DNA of 64,000 nt, from contig PUQB01000034.1 in the NCBI GenBank assembly GCA_003024785.1, positions 406,269 to 470,268 on the forward strand. Direction: 5' to 3'. The notes beneath the pieces are model-generated. The model did not search any database. It saw only the letters and a list, made by a program, of their open reading frames with translations, and had not been told where the DNA came from. The translations under genes and the position numbers were made by a program. The first letter of the stretch is position 1, and every line of letters begins with the position of its first letter. Positions 25,020 through 37,600 of the stretch are shown in pieces. Origin of the DNA: Selaginella tamariscina. Taxonomy: Eukaryota > Streptophyta > Lycopodiopsida > Selaginellales > Selaginellaceae.

Positions 25020-25496
25020 TCGCGCCCATATATATACATATTAAAACCATGTATGCCGTTCCAAACTGTAGCTTTGGCTGCATAAAACAGCTGTCAGAAC
25101 AGAACATCTTCGAGACGTGAGCAAACTAGAAAAAGCTGGCACCGGTGTGTGTTAATAGAAAATTAAAACATAAATGTACGTTATAGCTAAAATGGGAATG
25201 TCTATATTCCCATTTTCTTAATAATTAATAATTTTAATTATTTAATTAGCATTTTTTATATAAAGAAATAATTTTTAAAATAATATATGTTTAAAGAAAG
25301 AACATTCTTTAAAATGTATGTTTAAAATATTAATAATTAATACGTAAGTATTCATTAAAAAAATTAATTATATTCTTATTTTCATGTATCATTGCTATCT
25401 TGGTTACAACGTTCGTATAAAGTACTTATGTAAAATTCATATTTTATAGGAACAATGGTACGTATTTTCTATATAAGGTAATATTACTATATGTAA

Positions 25497-25628
25497 TAAA
25501 TGAAATATATAAAACTATAACAATATAATGCATCAAGAGATAACTATGAGACTTATATACTACTCGAAAATCTCTACTTATACTTTAAGCAGTCATCGTC
25601 TACCTGGATAATAAAGATGTTTCTCCAG
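25497..25628. repeat. Dispersed repeat unit, copy A (ends at MULE insertion)
   Basis: Sequence with landmarks AAAACTATAACAATATAATG, ATCAAGAGATAACTATGAGA, AAAATCTCTACTTA and CTGGATAATAAAGATGTTTC. It recurs at 33,507-33,690 and 47,105-47,290. The MULE copy 1 sits at the end of this unit. Confidence 0.7.
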
Positions 25629-25821
25629 TGAGGCGAAAAGGAGGCTCCGGCTCAGGAGGCTTCATATTATTCTAGTATATTCGCGGATATTCCAGGTTAT
25701 TCTAGCATATTCTAGAAATATTCTCAAGAATATTCTAGAATATATAAGTTTTTTTAATATGCCGACTGGCTTAATATATGCCGACTGGCTTAATAAAGCA
25801 TTATCCTAAACCCTAAACCAT

Positions 25822-28800
25822 TTATCCTTGTAGCACCGGTGGGTCATGAACTCTGCTGCAATTCACCAGCAAACGGTGGACCTCCATCTCACTGAGCGAT
25901 CGCCTTTGTAGAAAATATGTGACGTCCGGGTTCAAGCCAAGCACACGGCTATAGACGAAGTACATGTGTACACATGGGCTCCAACTTTTGCTCTTCTGAA
26001 AGGTAGAACAACTGCATGTAGGATAAGTATTAATAGTCACCTTTGCAGAGTCATTTCCTGCCGACACAACGAAAGCCTCCTTCCGTCCTTAGTGTCACTT
26101 CAACATTTCGCACACGACCTAAAAACGTCTTGGCCTTGCGGAAATTCTTCTCTTGTTCCTTAGACATTTTTGTTGGAGTCCGGACCATACGTCCTTCGAA
26201 AGGTGGAATTGTTGTAGATCCAGCTCCACGTGGTGGCGATGGTGTTTTGTCCTTCTGACCCTCATCTACTTTCCTGCCATCCCCTGTAAACCTTCCAAAC
26301 AAAGCCTGCATCCTGTAGTTCTCTGACCTCCTCACTTGTCAGCTTCGTTTCCTTGAGCACAGGCCAAACCGTTGGTGGTGTTGGAATTCGTGACGAAGAA
26401 TTTTGCCGTTTGGCCGCGTGAAACACCCTGAATCTTTTGGGCAGAACCACATCATCTGTTGTACATACTCCTCATTCCCCAAGGCATCAATGTACATTCG
26501 TTTTCCATAGAATCCTGGTGCTGGCACTCTGCTTGGATAACCGATTGGTTTTCCACACAGAGCAGTTCCTTCCTGATTCATCCCCAAACACTTAACCTTA
26601 CTGGATGCTCCGATTCGTCTGATGGCCCACTCTGTTTGAGCAATCTCTCTCTCCGAAACCTCTTCGAACCTTAACCTCTTTCTCCTGTTGTTTTGGACCA
26701 CCCGCTCTGTGTACTCTACATCATGTCTGTGTGAACGTCGAGCATCAGACTGTTCTGTTCCTGTGACTGTTCTCCTAACAGTTTGCACTCGAACGTTAGT
26801 GGTACTCGTGAACTCCGGGCTGGTCAAGTGTTCCTCGCCTTCCACCAGATTGATAATTGTTGATGGAGATACACTTTTCCCCTCAGAGAGTTTGCGTTGC
26901 ACTCGTTTCAACAGAGTTTCCTTCGAAGGCCCTGACCCTGTATACCTCCCTTCTATTGCCGCTTTCACCTTCGCACTCTGCATAACTGCATCGGTGAGGT
27001 CTAACATTGTCGCCTCCAGCAGTGGTACTCTTTTGGCCAATCTTGCTCTTCTTGCTCTGCGTGAATCACTTCAGCATTGTTTGTAGTTGGAACGCTCGCG
27101 AGTCCTTCTTCTGTCATGTCTCCCAGTTCCGCCATGGAGATGTGGTCCTCATGCCTGATCCACCAAGACAGCCATGTCTTCAAAGCTCGAATGTTTGACG
27201 CTCGTCCTTCCCAAAAAGACTCGAGAATTGCCAGTTGTTCTTTCTTAGATTGTTCATTCAGTGCTGCAGGCCAGGCACGAGCAAGCTTCATGTGTTCTTC
27301 GCGATGTTCTTCTGCGATCCATTTCTTTGTCACCTGACGCACGGATTGCATAAAGTGAAACAGACAGCTTCTTTCCCTCCCTTTCATCTTTGCTCCGTTG
27401 TTGAATACTTGGCGCAAGGCTATCCATATCGCTCCAGCCTCATCCGACATGAAACCAGCAAAGTTGACATTCTCCAAACCCTGCTTCTTACAAACCTCTA
27501 GCATTGTGTTCAAGAACTTCAGCACTGCAACATTATCTTCGCGGCACATATCTGCGTAAGCTATAGTCACCATGGATCTGACACTGCAAGAGAGCGTTAG
27601 ATAACGAAGATTAGAAAGTGTTATGAAGAGTTTTACAACTTACAATGGGTCATAAAGGTGTATTCCAATTGTCCCAGTCTGGTATGCGGTGCGTGTGGTC
27701 CAGAACAACCCATTGATCATGAAGGTCTCCTCCACTTTGACACCTTCTGATGTACTTCAACTCCTGAACCCGGTCCCTCAAACTGTCATTTTGAAGATCA
27801 GAGGCTGCTCCTCAGCACCATGCAGTTCCATCCCTGGAACATGTATGACGTGAATGAAAGGTATTGGCAGCTTTGTCTTCAGCTCCAGAAGACCCTCGTA
27901 ACCCTCTCTAAAGTGTGTCTCCTTCTGTCTTGATTGTGTAATCCAGTCCCGAGTCCTAAAGAAAAGGTCACGTCAGTGTGTAGAGATCTAAAGAAAAATA
28001 CCTTCGATGGTTTGTTAGAGGTTCAAGTTTTGAGAGTAAACCAGTGTACGAGACTTCTCCTTCTTCCTTGAAAAGTTCTTCAAAGATGAGCTCACGCGCG
28101 CTTGAAACTCAATCACTCGTTGATTGGTTCGCGGACTGCTCTTTACCACGTTGCTGACACTAGATCTGGCTCGCTGAACGTTTGAAGCTGACACTGAGGG
28201 GCTGACTGGATGCTGATGAACACCTCTGTGAATGAACAACCTTGTAAAAGAAATGTCGTCTGGCAGAATGTAGTACACATAAGCCGGACAAGTGTGCACC
28301 AGCAATGGCTCCTCTCCACAATGCTTACATTTATGCCTATTACTTTGCCTGTCTCAGTTGTCTTTGCCTTCTCCACAGCACCCTTGAAGTGACATTCATT
28401 TGCTTTCTTCTCAAAAGCCAAGTAGGGGCAGGTAGGATTGATGCATTTGAGATGTCCGACACATGAACTTCGACTGACTCGCGCCGGAACATGCCAGTGT
28501 GTTGTGCTCGTGTGTTCAATGGTAACAGCCATCCTTGCGATTCATCCCAATACTTCTCTGTGCTTTCTTTCTAGGGGGAAGTTCGTAAATGACATTTCCA
28601 TTGTATATCTGCGGTAGTTCAGAGACTCGTTTAACTTCAGACGAACCAATGAGATCCTTCCCTATCCTACATTTGTCTGCTCTTAGAAGACACACCAGCA
28701 TGGATTCCTCACGCTCCTCTGTCCGCAACCTGAACAACGGGCCCTTTGCCGGGCACAATGTGTAAAAGACAAACTGGTTTGATGCATTGCCTTCTGGTAA

Positions 28801-28974
28801 CAACTCCACATCTTCTCCAGAACTCGCAGAAACTGACATCAATTGAACCACATGTATACTGAACCAACAAGGAATGTTGAAAGCAATGTGAAGATCATGT
28901 TCAAACACAAAAGCATTTCCATCTTCATCGACTGGGAAATCTTTGTCAATGCCTTCATAGGTAACTCTGGCCAT
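25822..28974 (-). pseudogene. MULE transposase, copy 1 (broken)
   Basis: Same gene as at 55,385-58,548, collinear throughout. Readable blocks are the N terminus from ATG 28,974 (MARVTYEGIDKDFPVDEDG), the Cys/His block (28.1-28.5 kb), the exon with VVLDHTHRI (27.65-27.95 kb) damaged by indels, the DDE block GFMSDEAGAIWIALRQVF, the block with TTNNAEV, and the C-terminal SWIM finger ending at 25,822. Frames change repeatedly, for example near 26,335, 26,400, 27,040, 27,700, 28,080 and 28,540. The T-run at about 27,210 is intact here (five bases), whereas copy 2 has four and is frameshifted, so each copy preserves a frame the other lost. Confidence 0.85.
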
Positions 28975-29499
28975 GACAACGCAAGGAGAAAGCTCGGTGG
29001 TTTAGGAAAGCAAAGCAAAAGATTAAACACACTTTCTTCGCCAAAAAAAAATTACAATCGTTATAATAAACGTGAATACACGTTTGTATATAATTAATTC
29101 TATGCTGCCCAGTCACAGTGTTCTTAATGATGTCCTCTCTAGTATCACCGATTTAATTTAATTTCTACCTTTTATGATTTGAAATATCTTCACATTTACC
29201 AATTATTCACATATTTTAAAATAAACCCTAAATATTAATGTCACATTTATTCCGTAGGGTTCACTGTTTTCATTGCGGCTAGGGTTTTTTGGTAGATAGG
29301 GTTTACTGTTTCCATTGCGGCTAGGGTTCTTTCAATCTCAGATCTGTTTCCACTGCGGCAGATCCAGAGGGTTTTTCAATCTCAGATCTCAGAGTTACGG
29401 TTTCCACTGCGGCGCCATCCATTTCGACTCGATTCGTGCAGCGCCCAAGTATAACAATGGAGATTTCTGTGCCGATTTAGATTGTCGGCACCATCCTGC

Positions 29500-30096
29500 T
29501 CAGTCGGCGCCACAAGGGTATGTGCAATTTCTGTATTTATGATTTGCGGCTCAAAGTAATTTCTTTTTCAGAGATAAAGGGTCTTCCCATTTGTGCCGAC
29601 TGAGAGCGACGGCACCATCCTGGTTCAGTCGGCAGCCACAAGGTATTTTCGATTTGTTTATTTTTTTTTTTTGCGGCTCAAGTATCATATCACAATGTTT
29701 TTTTTTCAGAGTTAATGTGTCTTCCCATTTGTGCCGACTGAGAGTGACGGCACCATCCTGGTTCAGTCGGCAACCACAAGGTATTTTGAATTTGTTTATA
29801 TTTTGCTTTGCAGCTCAAAGTATTTTTTTTTCAGAGTTAATGGGTCTTCCCATTTGTGCCGTCTGAGAGGGACGCACCATCCTATCTCAGTCGGCACCAT
29901 TATCTCTTCAGTGCCGTCTGAGAGGGTCAGCACCAACTATCTCAGTCGGCAGGATTTGTTCTTCTACATCTCTCTGCGACTGAGAGGGTCGGCACCATCT
30001 AGCTTGAGTCAGCCACAAGGTTAGTCATCTTTGTTTGTTTTTTTATTTTGTCTCCTAATCAATTGACTTGTGTGTTTGCTTTCCAGAGTTTACAAA
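29500..30096 (+). repeat. Tandem exon/intron leader array, copy 1 (three units)
   Basis: Three full units carry CATTTGTGCCG, inverted CGACTGAGAG…CAGTCGGCA, CACAAG then GTATTT (donor), a T-rich tract and CAG (acceptor). They start near 29,571, 29,709 and 29,833. A degenerate tail has extra GCCGTCTGAGAG/CTCAGTCGGCA pairs to 30,020. The final GTTAGT…TTTCCAG intron leads to the ATG at 30,097. Copy 2 has six units. Confidence 0.75.
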
Positions 30097-33000
30097 ATGG
30101 TGAGAGCTTCAAAACGTCTACTAGAGACTGCGCCTGATGAAGAGCCACTAGAAGAGAAGAGGATATCGAAAGACAAGCGAGGCAAGAGAGGAGAACCATC
30201 TAATGTAGCAAAGGAGGATCCTCCAGTGACTCAGTCTGGAAGTAATACCAATTGAGCAGGAGTAGCCTCCATCAACCATCACAGATTTCCCGGAGAGCTC
30301 GTCGCAGTTGCCTCCTTCATCCGCTGAGGTTGCAGTCATGAACGAGCAAGTGCAGATGACAGAGGCAGTTGAAGCTAGTGAGGACGACTTGGAGGAGGCA
30401 GTCAGCAAAAAGAGAGGCCGCGGGAAAGCTGATCCAAAAGGCAAGAAGGCGAAGAGCGATAAGGAGCCGAAGGAGTTTATACAGCATACCGGCTAGCCTG
30501 CATTTGGAGAGCTCAGCGAACCTGCTCGACAAATTACTGTCAAGGACTTGGTGATCCTCCTGATGTGCCCATCTGTAGAATGCATTCGAACGAGGTGGTT
30601 CGACGAGTGAACCCAGGGGACTTGGACAGGCTAGTGTCATCTTGAAGAAGGCTGGTTATCTACGCAACACGGCCTTGTTCATTCTGTCCATCGGATCGAC
30701 TCACTGCTGAGGAGCTATCGGAGCTGTCGAAGGACACAGTTCAGTACGAGCAGCACCGGTCTTTCGAGCAAGCTCTTACTCAGCCGGAGTACAAACAGTG
30801 GGCTTCAAGGCTCTCAAACCGGAAGTTCAGCTGCTGGGACGGGAAACCATAGGCTACAGGCTTTGCAGAAGCTTACCGGGAGGATGCAGAGGACAACCAG
30901 CGATGGGCTATTCGCATTCGATCGAGTTTCATCTCCAGGAGAACCTCGACAATCTTCAACTGGTTTCGATGTTCCAATCGATTAACATGTGAGTATTTTC
31001 TTTTCTTTTTATTAAGAGTTAGACTTACAGTTTCTTTGAACAGATCAACAGCAACATCTGTGGAAACAACACTACCACATATTCTCCTCGCTGTAAAGGC
31101 CGTCTGCACTAGTACCGAAGGAACTCAGAAAATCCTCGAGTCACTCACGGAGGTTGATCGTCTTGAGGTGCGGAGTGGAAGGAGAGTTCAACAGGAAAGA
31201 CGGCTTGGCATCCTTTTCCGAACCTGATCTGCGCAAAGAATCCTTTTCAAGGTAACCTAATTTGATTATAGGAAAGAAGTTTTTAACTTATTTATGTGCA
31301 GAACGAGATCGACGATGATCTCGACAGAGCAGTCACCAGTGCTAAGGGCAATCCACAGGTTGGTGAACCTGAAGCAGCTAGTGTACAAGAAGCATGACAA
31401 GCGTATGCACAAGTTCCTCTCCATCATAGACCCAGACTTGGGGGAGGAGTGGTTCCAGAAGGTGACGAACATCTCTCATAAGCAGTGTCGCTGGATGGGC
31501 ATTGAGAAGCTGTATGCGATGTCAAAGGCGAAGATTCCAAACATGCTGCGACTCCGATACTTGAACAAGCTCACCCGTCTCGAATCCAAGGCAGAACAAC
31601 AGACACTTGGGCTACCAGGCATGCAGGACAAAGAGTGGATCAAGTGGTTCACCTTGGACTTATATTGGAAGGCTGTGCGCAAGGAAGCCATTCAGATCCT
31701 TAAGGGGTTGCGAGAGGATGGTGAAGAAGTTGGAACGGATGTCGACTTCATGAGCTGGTTTGACGAGATGCGAACTCGGAGCAAGTGCCTGGTCTTTCAG
31801 CCCTTCCATGACTGCATACGGTTCACTTATTCGATGGAGCCGAATGAGTTTCTGGAGCGTGAGGAGTCTGCGGTCGGATGATATGGAGGTAAGCTTTCAT
31901 TCCAGCATTGCTACTGTCTGACTTTGTGTTACAGGTTCATACTGGCAAAGAAAATGGCACCGTCTCAGACGATGAAGCTGTGGACAGATCATACAAGCGA
32001 GCCTCACATGTGGTCGAAGAGCAGAGGAGCTCTAACACCGTTCGAACGGGAGCATGTTCCATTCTGGCTCGACTGTCCGTCGCAACAGCCACCAGCTTGG
32101 GAGAGCTCACTATTCGACGTGCACGGCAATGATCTACCAGCGATTGTTTGGGAGCCGGAACGAAGTAGAGGCTATCAAGAAGAGCAAGATGAAGAAGACG
32201 GTGCGGAAGACAACTACACCTGCAAAGGGATCGGGAGCGGGACCAAGCTCTTCTACAGCACCTGCCGGCAATCGACTTTACAATCAATGAGGTGCAGCCA
32301 CTTGTAGCTAGTTTGGACATCAAGGACGACCTGATGACCTTCATCCCGACCCTGGCTGCATCCCGTGGATCCTACGACCTGGCTGTGTGCGATATGGAGG
32401 AGATGAGCAGGTCTTTCTTCGAGCCGGGTGCTTCCCAGACAAGGTGTACACCAAGCTCCGACAACAGGTTGACAGACTACATACTGAGTCACAAACGGTG
32501 TTCCAGGAAGTGGTAGGTGAATACGGCTTCAACCTCATCATCCTCGACTTGCCCAATGAGCTTGTATATGGAGGTGCTAGCATCAACAAGGACATTGTGC
32601 AGCTAGATCCGGTGAAGTTTGAGGAGGCCTTGCAGTTCAGTGGAATGCACTTGGCAGCGAGTGGTTTCATGGTCGTCTTCGCGAGTTCTCCTTCTGTTTC
32701 GGCGGTGATTCAGGCGGCTGCAGTAATCAACTTGGAGGTTGCAGGGACTTACAGCGTCTACCGTGCACGAGGCTGGGGATACCGTGACAAAATTAAGGTA
32801 AGCTAGCTATTCAAGTTCAAGTTTAACTTGGTCTATGTGGCAGGATAACTTGTTAGTTCTCTTGGTGCTGCAAAGCTCTGAGAAGAAGTCGAAGAGGCCA
32901 AACCCTCTGGCGTTGACGAACACGATCCTCGTCGACACCGCCGACCGTTTTCAGGAGGCTTGGTAAGGAAGTACTTTGCTTTGTTTATCCTAATGGAAGT

Positions 33001-33304
33001 TTGTGCAGGATGATGATTCAACCGAAGAGTGTTCGACTCATGCAGCTTTTGATCGAGCGTCTCAGTAGACCTGGCGACCTAGTCTGGGATATTGGTTCCG
33101 GAACCGGGTCATCGTTGTTAGCTGCGTCGAGCTCGGAAGGAATATTATAGGAACCGAGAAGAGTTTCGAACTCTCTAGGTTGGCAACAAACAAGCTCGCA
33201 GAGAACATTAGACCAGAGGAATTACCTACTCAAACACCTCCACGTCCAAGCTAGCTGGTGGTTCGAGAACTGCAGCTTTACTTAAGATGAAGAAGAAACT
33301 TTAG
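30097..33304 (+). pseudogene. ParB/Srx-DNA methyltransferase fusion gene, copy 1 (broken)
   Basis: Collinear with the gene at 60,088-63,313. Recognisable blocks: MVRASKRLLETAPDEEP at the start, a Lys/Arg-rich segment, the ParB-like block (RVNPGDLDRL; the DGNHRLQAL equivalent carries an indel), VYKKHDKRMHKFLSIIDPDL, LIILDLPNEL, and the C-terminal SAM motif DLVWDIGSGTGSS. Breaks include an in-frame TGA and frame change near 30,250, and slips near 30,470, 30,690, 30,840, 31,165, 31,360, 31,870, 32,155, 32,270, 32,440 and 33,125. The G-run near 32,049 keeps three G (copy 2 has two), so copy 1 retains the ancestral frame at that point. Confidence 0.82.
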
Positions 33305-33506
33305 CTAATGTATATTGAGTAATAAATTAAGCTAATATAAAAAAAAAAAGATAGAAATACAACAGTTTTATAGAATTCTTTTTTGCCGACTGAGGCCAAT
33401 ACTGCCGACCAGAAAGAATATTCTAAAATATTCTAGAATATTCTAGAATATTCGAGCCCAGGCCTCCTGGGCCCCAAGCCTCCAAAATGGCGGCACTCTT
33501 CTCCAG

Positions 33507-33690
33507 CTTATATTCCATTAAGTAGTATAGAGCGTTGTATGTATATATGTATAAAACTATAACAATATAATGCATCAAGAGATAACTATGAGACTTATAC
33601 TACTACTTGAAAATCTCTACTTAATGGATCGTCTGCCTGGATAATAAAGATGTTTCACCCCCTATTCAGCTGGCTTATATTCTATTATAA
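33507..33690. repeat. Dispersed repeat unit, copy B
   Basis: Right of MULE copy 1. Begins CTTATATTCCATTAAGTAG and repeats the same landmarks as 25,497-25,628 and 47,105-47,290, ending with GGATAATAAAGATGTTTC and CTTATATTC again. The pattern suggests the units were tandem before the MULE insertion. Confidence 0.7.
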
Positions 33691-34620
33691 TAAATATGTT
33701 TTGGAATAATAATTATTATGTTATTGTTCAATTACTATATATATATATATGACAATTAACAGTTATTTGAAGTATTGGGTGTACAAAATCATAATATTTC
33801 ATCTCAATCATATGTAGGATCTCTAGAAGATATGTAGATAGATAATACATGATAGATAGAAATATTAAATATATCAATATACAAACATTTATAATACTTA
33901 CAATATTTGAATATTGATCTGATTTAGTAATGATTTATATTAGACATCAATTAAATATACATATATAAAAATGTATAGAGGGTAATTCTATACAGTGAAA
34001 TATACCGTAGTAAAAAATGCTACGGATTAATAATTAAATTAGATTAATAATAAAGTAAATTAGGAATTGAATAAATCCGTAGCGTTTTTTTACTACTGCG
34101 TATTTCACTGATTCTATATATTTAATCTTAAAGACATACCGCTGATTTTGATCTTTTGCGTCACTCTTTATAGCAACTAACCTCAACAAAGTTGATAATT
34201 TGGTCCGCTGCTTCAACGATCAGCAATAAAGTTGTAGCAAAGTTAAACTTAAGATTCTGTTAAACTTACTAAGTAGTCAAACGTACAAAATTATAAACAT
34301 TATACATAAGATAGAGCTTAATATGCATGTATATATCATATATGCATATATAAAATATTAAATGATGAGCCATTATCGTATTCATCATAATAATTTACAA
34401 GCTTATTCTATAAGGTATTTAAGTAAAAATGCTTATGGATAAGTTAAAGCTATATGTATGTATAAAACCTTTAACGCTCAGCCTTTACTAGGAGAGCTGT
34501 TGGAGACCAGCACACAAGACGTTACAACTTCAAGAGAGACATGCCTAACATTTAAGTGTACTTTGCAACTTGTTATAATCTCTTTAATAGACATACTCAG
34601 TCTTTCATATCTTGTTAAGC
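33691..34620. other. AT-rich spacer
   Basis: Apart from the foldback element at 33,993-34,110 and short TA tracts I see nothing. The last 150 bases may be the 3' part of a copia LTR, because a primer binding site follows. Confidence 0.5.
33993..34110. mobile_element. Short foldback (MITE-like) element
   Basis: Ends CAGTGAAATA and TATTTCACTG. Inside them GTAGTAAAAAATGCTACGGA is mirrored by TCCGTAGCGTTTTTTTACTA. Arms of about 38 bases flank an AT-rich core. It is non-coding. Confidence 0.65.
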
Positions 34621-37600
34621 TAACCTGGTATCAGAGCTATAATCATCTATGTTTAGTGAATAACTTTAAGTGGTGATTAGTTGCAAGAGTAATTATGGAA
34701 AAGGAAGGTGACATCAAAGTTTAAAAGCTCGCAGTGGAAAATGTTTAACATTGGTTCATCGAATGAGATTCATTTTTAAAGGTTCCATGATTTGGGAGGC
34801 CATCGAGAAATATGAAGTTGCTCCAGCGGCACTTGATGCTACTGCAATTGCAAATACAGTGAAGAAAAAAGATTATAAGAAGTGACAAGAGGTCAATAAC
34901 AAGGCATTCGTGTATATTCGGCATGCACATTCTCAAGTTGAAGTAACTATGGTTTAAAGTTGTAGCACTGCAAAGGAGACATGGGACATGTTAGAGAAAA
35001 TGGTTAATTAAAACACTTGGGATATAAGAACAAGTTCATAAAGGAACTCTATCATGAGCAAATGAACCTAAAAGATATGGCTCATGCATCCATTAGAAGG
35101 ATATGTGATTATAGTGAGAAGTTGAAGGCAATAGACTTGTATATGGGAATACAGTATTCAAACTTTTAAAAAAGTGAAGTCAACGTTGGGATGGAACACT
35201 AAAGAACCGAACCAGAGTTAAAGAAAGTTATTGCAAAATTACTTAAAGTTAAAGGACTTCAACCAAGTCTGAGTAGTTCAACTCCAACCCTAACATCACT
35301 TACCATTGCAACTCTAGTCATACAGCTACCTCAAGTTTGCAATGAAACAACGATGATACAATACAACAACATTAATCACAAGAAACATAGAATTATGAGA
35401 TAACGGAAGAGCAATTGTAAATATTACCAAAATAGAATCTGAACAATGAGTGTTTTGTGAAGTTAAGATTTTGATTAACGTTAGTAACATATTGTGGCAA
35501 GACTCAAGAGCTACACATTATATGACATCATACAAAAGTCATTTTTTAAAGTTAACATTGGTGAAAACTAAAAGAATTGTGGGTATTGCAAGTGGACAAC
35601 AAATATGCATTAAAGGTCACAGTGATGTGTATTTAAGATTCTTGAATTGAATCATTTAGAGAGTGCTCTATATTCCTAAATTAACAAAGAACCTACTAAA
35701 TGATTGATATTGGCTTTTTCTTTGTATTTGCCAACAACACATCGAAAAAGAGATCTTTATGCTATAAATGACGAGGATGATATTAAACTATTGTAGCCTC
35801 TCCAAATGTAAGTAGCTCTATTGAGTTGTGGCACCAAAAGTTCAAACATGCATGTGCTAGACGACTCCATATGATGAGTAAGACGGTGCATGAAGTGCAA
35901 ATTAATTTAAATGAAAAACTTTGAGAAGGATGTGAAGCATGTGCTCTTGAAAAACAACAAAAGCCGTCAATATTTGCTAATGGACACAAAACTAAGAAGA
36001 TTCTTAATTTGGTTTATATTGATACTTGTGAAGCTTTTTCTATAGTTCAAACATTCTTTGGAACTCAATACTTCTTAGTGATTATGGATGATTATAATCG
36101 TAAAGTATTTATTTACTTTTTAAAGTGAATTTCAGAAGTTGTTGATTGGTTATATGGATGGGTAAACATGATTGAAAACACAATCAATAAGACATGAAAG
36201 TATTTTCATATTAATAATGAAAAGAATTGTTAAGCCTTCTAAGTTCCAACATTTCCTTGAGCAGAAAGGCATTGTTAGGCAGCTATCTACTCCGCATGAA
36301 CATGGGCAAAATGAGAGTGTAAAACTTAAGATTTAAAGTCTTGAGGACATGGCTCATTCCATGCTAAAAGCTAGATATGTGAATGAAAGGCTTTAGCATG
36401 AAGCAATGAATACAATAGCCTATTTGATCAATCGTTGTTGTAAGAGGAATGACACTCAAAGAAGCTTGGTTAGGAAAAAAATCTAAGGTGGATCACTTGA
36501 GAGTTGAGTCTCCTTGTTTTGCATCTGTTTCAGTGAAAGAACATGCCAACAAGCTTGTTGATAAAGGAATTAGTTACATCATGGTGAGCTATAGTGAACA
36601 AAAAAAAGCTTATAGGCTATGGGAGCCAATAGATATTGGTTCATTGTACTGTGGTTTTTCAAGCAGGTGCACAAGAAACATAGTTTCCAATTATGTAGTT
36701 TCCACAATTGACACTAGAGCAGACGCCACCTCGGTAACAGATACCAAAGATGGCATCTTAATAGTAAATATTAGAGATGCCATCTCAGCCGCACAATGAC
36801 AATTTGAACAAATGCAGTTTGGAAAACTGCAACAAGCAGATGTGGCTCCTCAGTTAACACCTGAGGAATTAATATAGTTTTTATATGACTATGATGATGA
36901 TGATTAGTTGTTTGAGAAACTTGCAGATTACATTTCTTGATCTAAAAGATGTCGAGCTGAATACAAATATGAATGTTGAACCATAACATGAGAACCAAAA
37001 CGAAAAGGAACATCTACCTTGTAAGAATGCTCGATAACCAATTTGGCATAGTTAGAGAACTTGGAAACCAACATAGAAATATTAAATTTAAGACAATATG
37101 TAGGGGACATGGTTGTACACATGGCAAAAGTTAATGACATACCAACACATATAAGAAAGTTATGAACTCTCCACATTCTCAACTCTAGAAGATTGAAATG
37201 GATGAGAAAATCCAATTTCATTATGAACAATGTCTTAGGACCTTGTACCACCTCCACTAGGGTGTAAACTCATTGATTGTTGATGACTCTTTCTGATCAA
37301 GTATACTACTAATAACACAATAAGTCATTTTAAATTTCAACTTGCAAGTACTTGGGATTGACTATTAAGAAATTTTTTTCCCAATAGTTAAAGCAGCTTC
37401 CCTTTTATTAGCCATTACTGATAAATACAACTTGGAGCTAAGTCAAATGGATGCTAAGTGTGCTTGCTTGCAAGGGTACCTCACAAAGGAGATTTATATT
37501 TTGGATTCCAAGCCCATAATAAAAAGGATTAAGCATGTCAACTTTGCAAGACCAATTTCCAAGAGTGTAATATATCAATTCTTTATTTTCATTGAAGCAT

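Larger units (their letters stand above)
24596..25628. other. AT-rich spacer upstream of PPO copy 1, with MITE-like foldback
   Basis: Contains a foldback element (24,702-25,019), then AT-rich sequence and a dispersed repeat unit ending at the MULE insertion point. Much of it is shared with 46.5-47.3 kb. Confidence 0.6.
25621..33506. mobile_element. MULE-type transposon copy 1 with ParB-methyltransferase cargo (decayed)
   Basis: The direct repeat TTCTCCAG flanks the element at 25,621-25,628 and 33,499-33,506, a target duplication of 8 (one mismatch from 9). The element itself is 25,629-33,498. Its ends are GC-rich imperfect inverted repeats: left GCGAAAAGGAGGCT … CAGGAGGCTT; right AGGCCTCCTGGGCCCCAAGC, CTCCAAAATGGCGG. 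Layout matches copy 2 at 55.2-63.5 kb: transposase on minus (25,822-28,974), tandem exon array and divergent promoter in the middle, ParB-methyltransferase gene on plus (30,097-33,304). It is about 460 bases shorter than copy 2, mainly because the leader array has three units instead of six. Many one-base indels break both genes. Confidence 0.85.

Noticed and set aside
25629..33498. hAT element (8-bp duplication at copy 1)
   Set aside because: Copy 2 has a clear 9-bp duplication, and the transposase has MULE-type DDE spacing and a SWIM finger; the 8-bp match is a 9-bp duplication with one mismatch.
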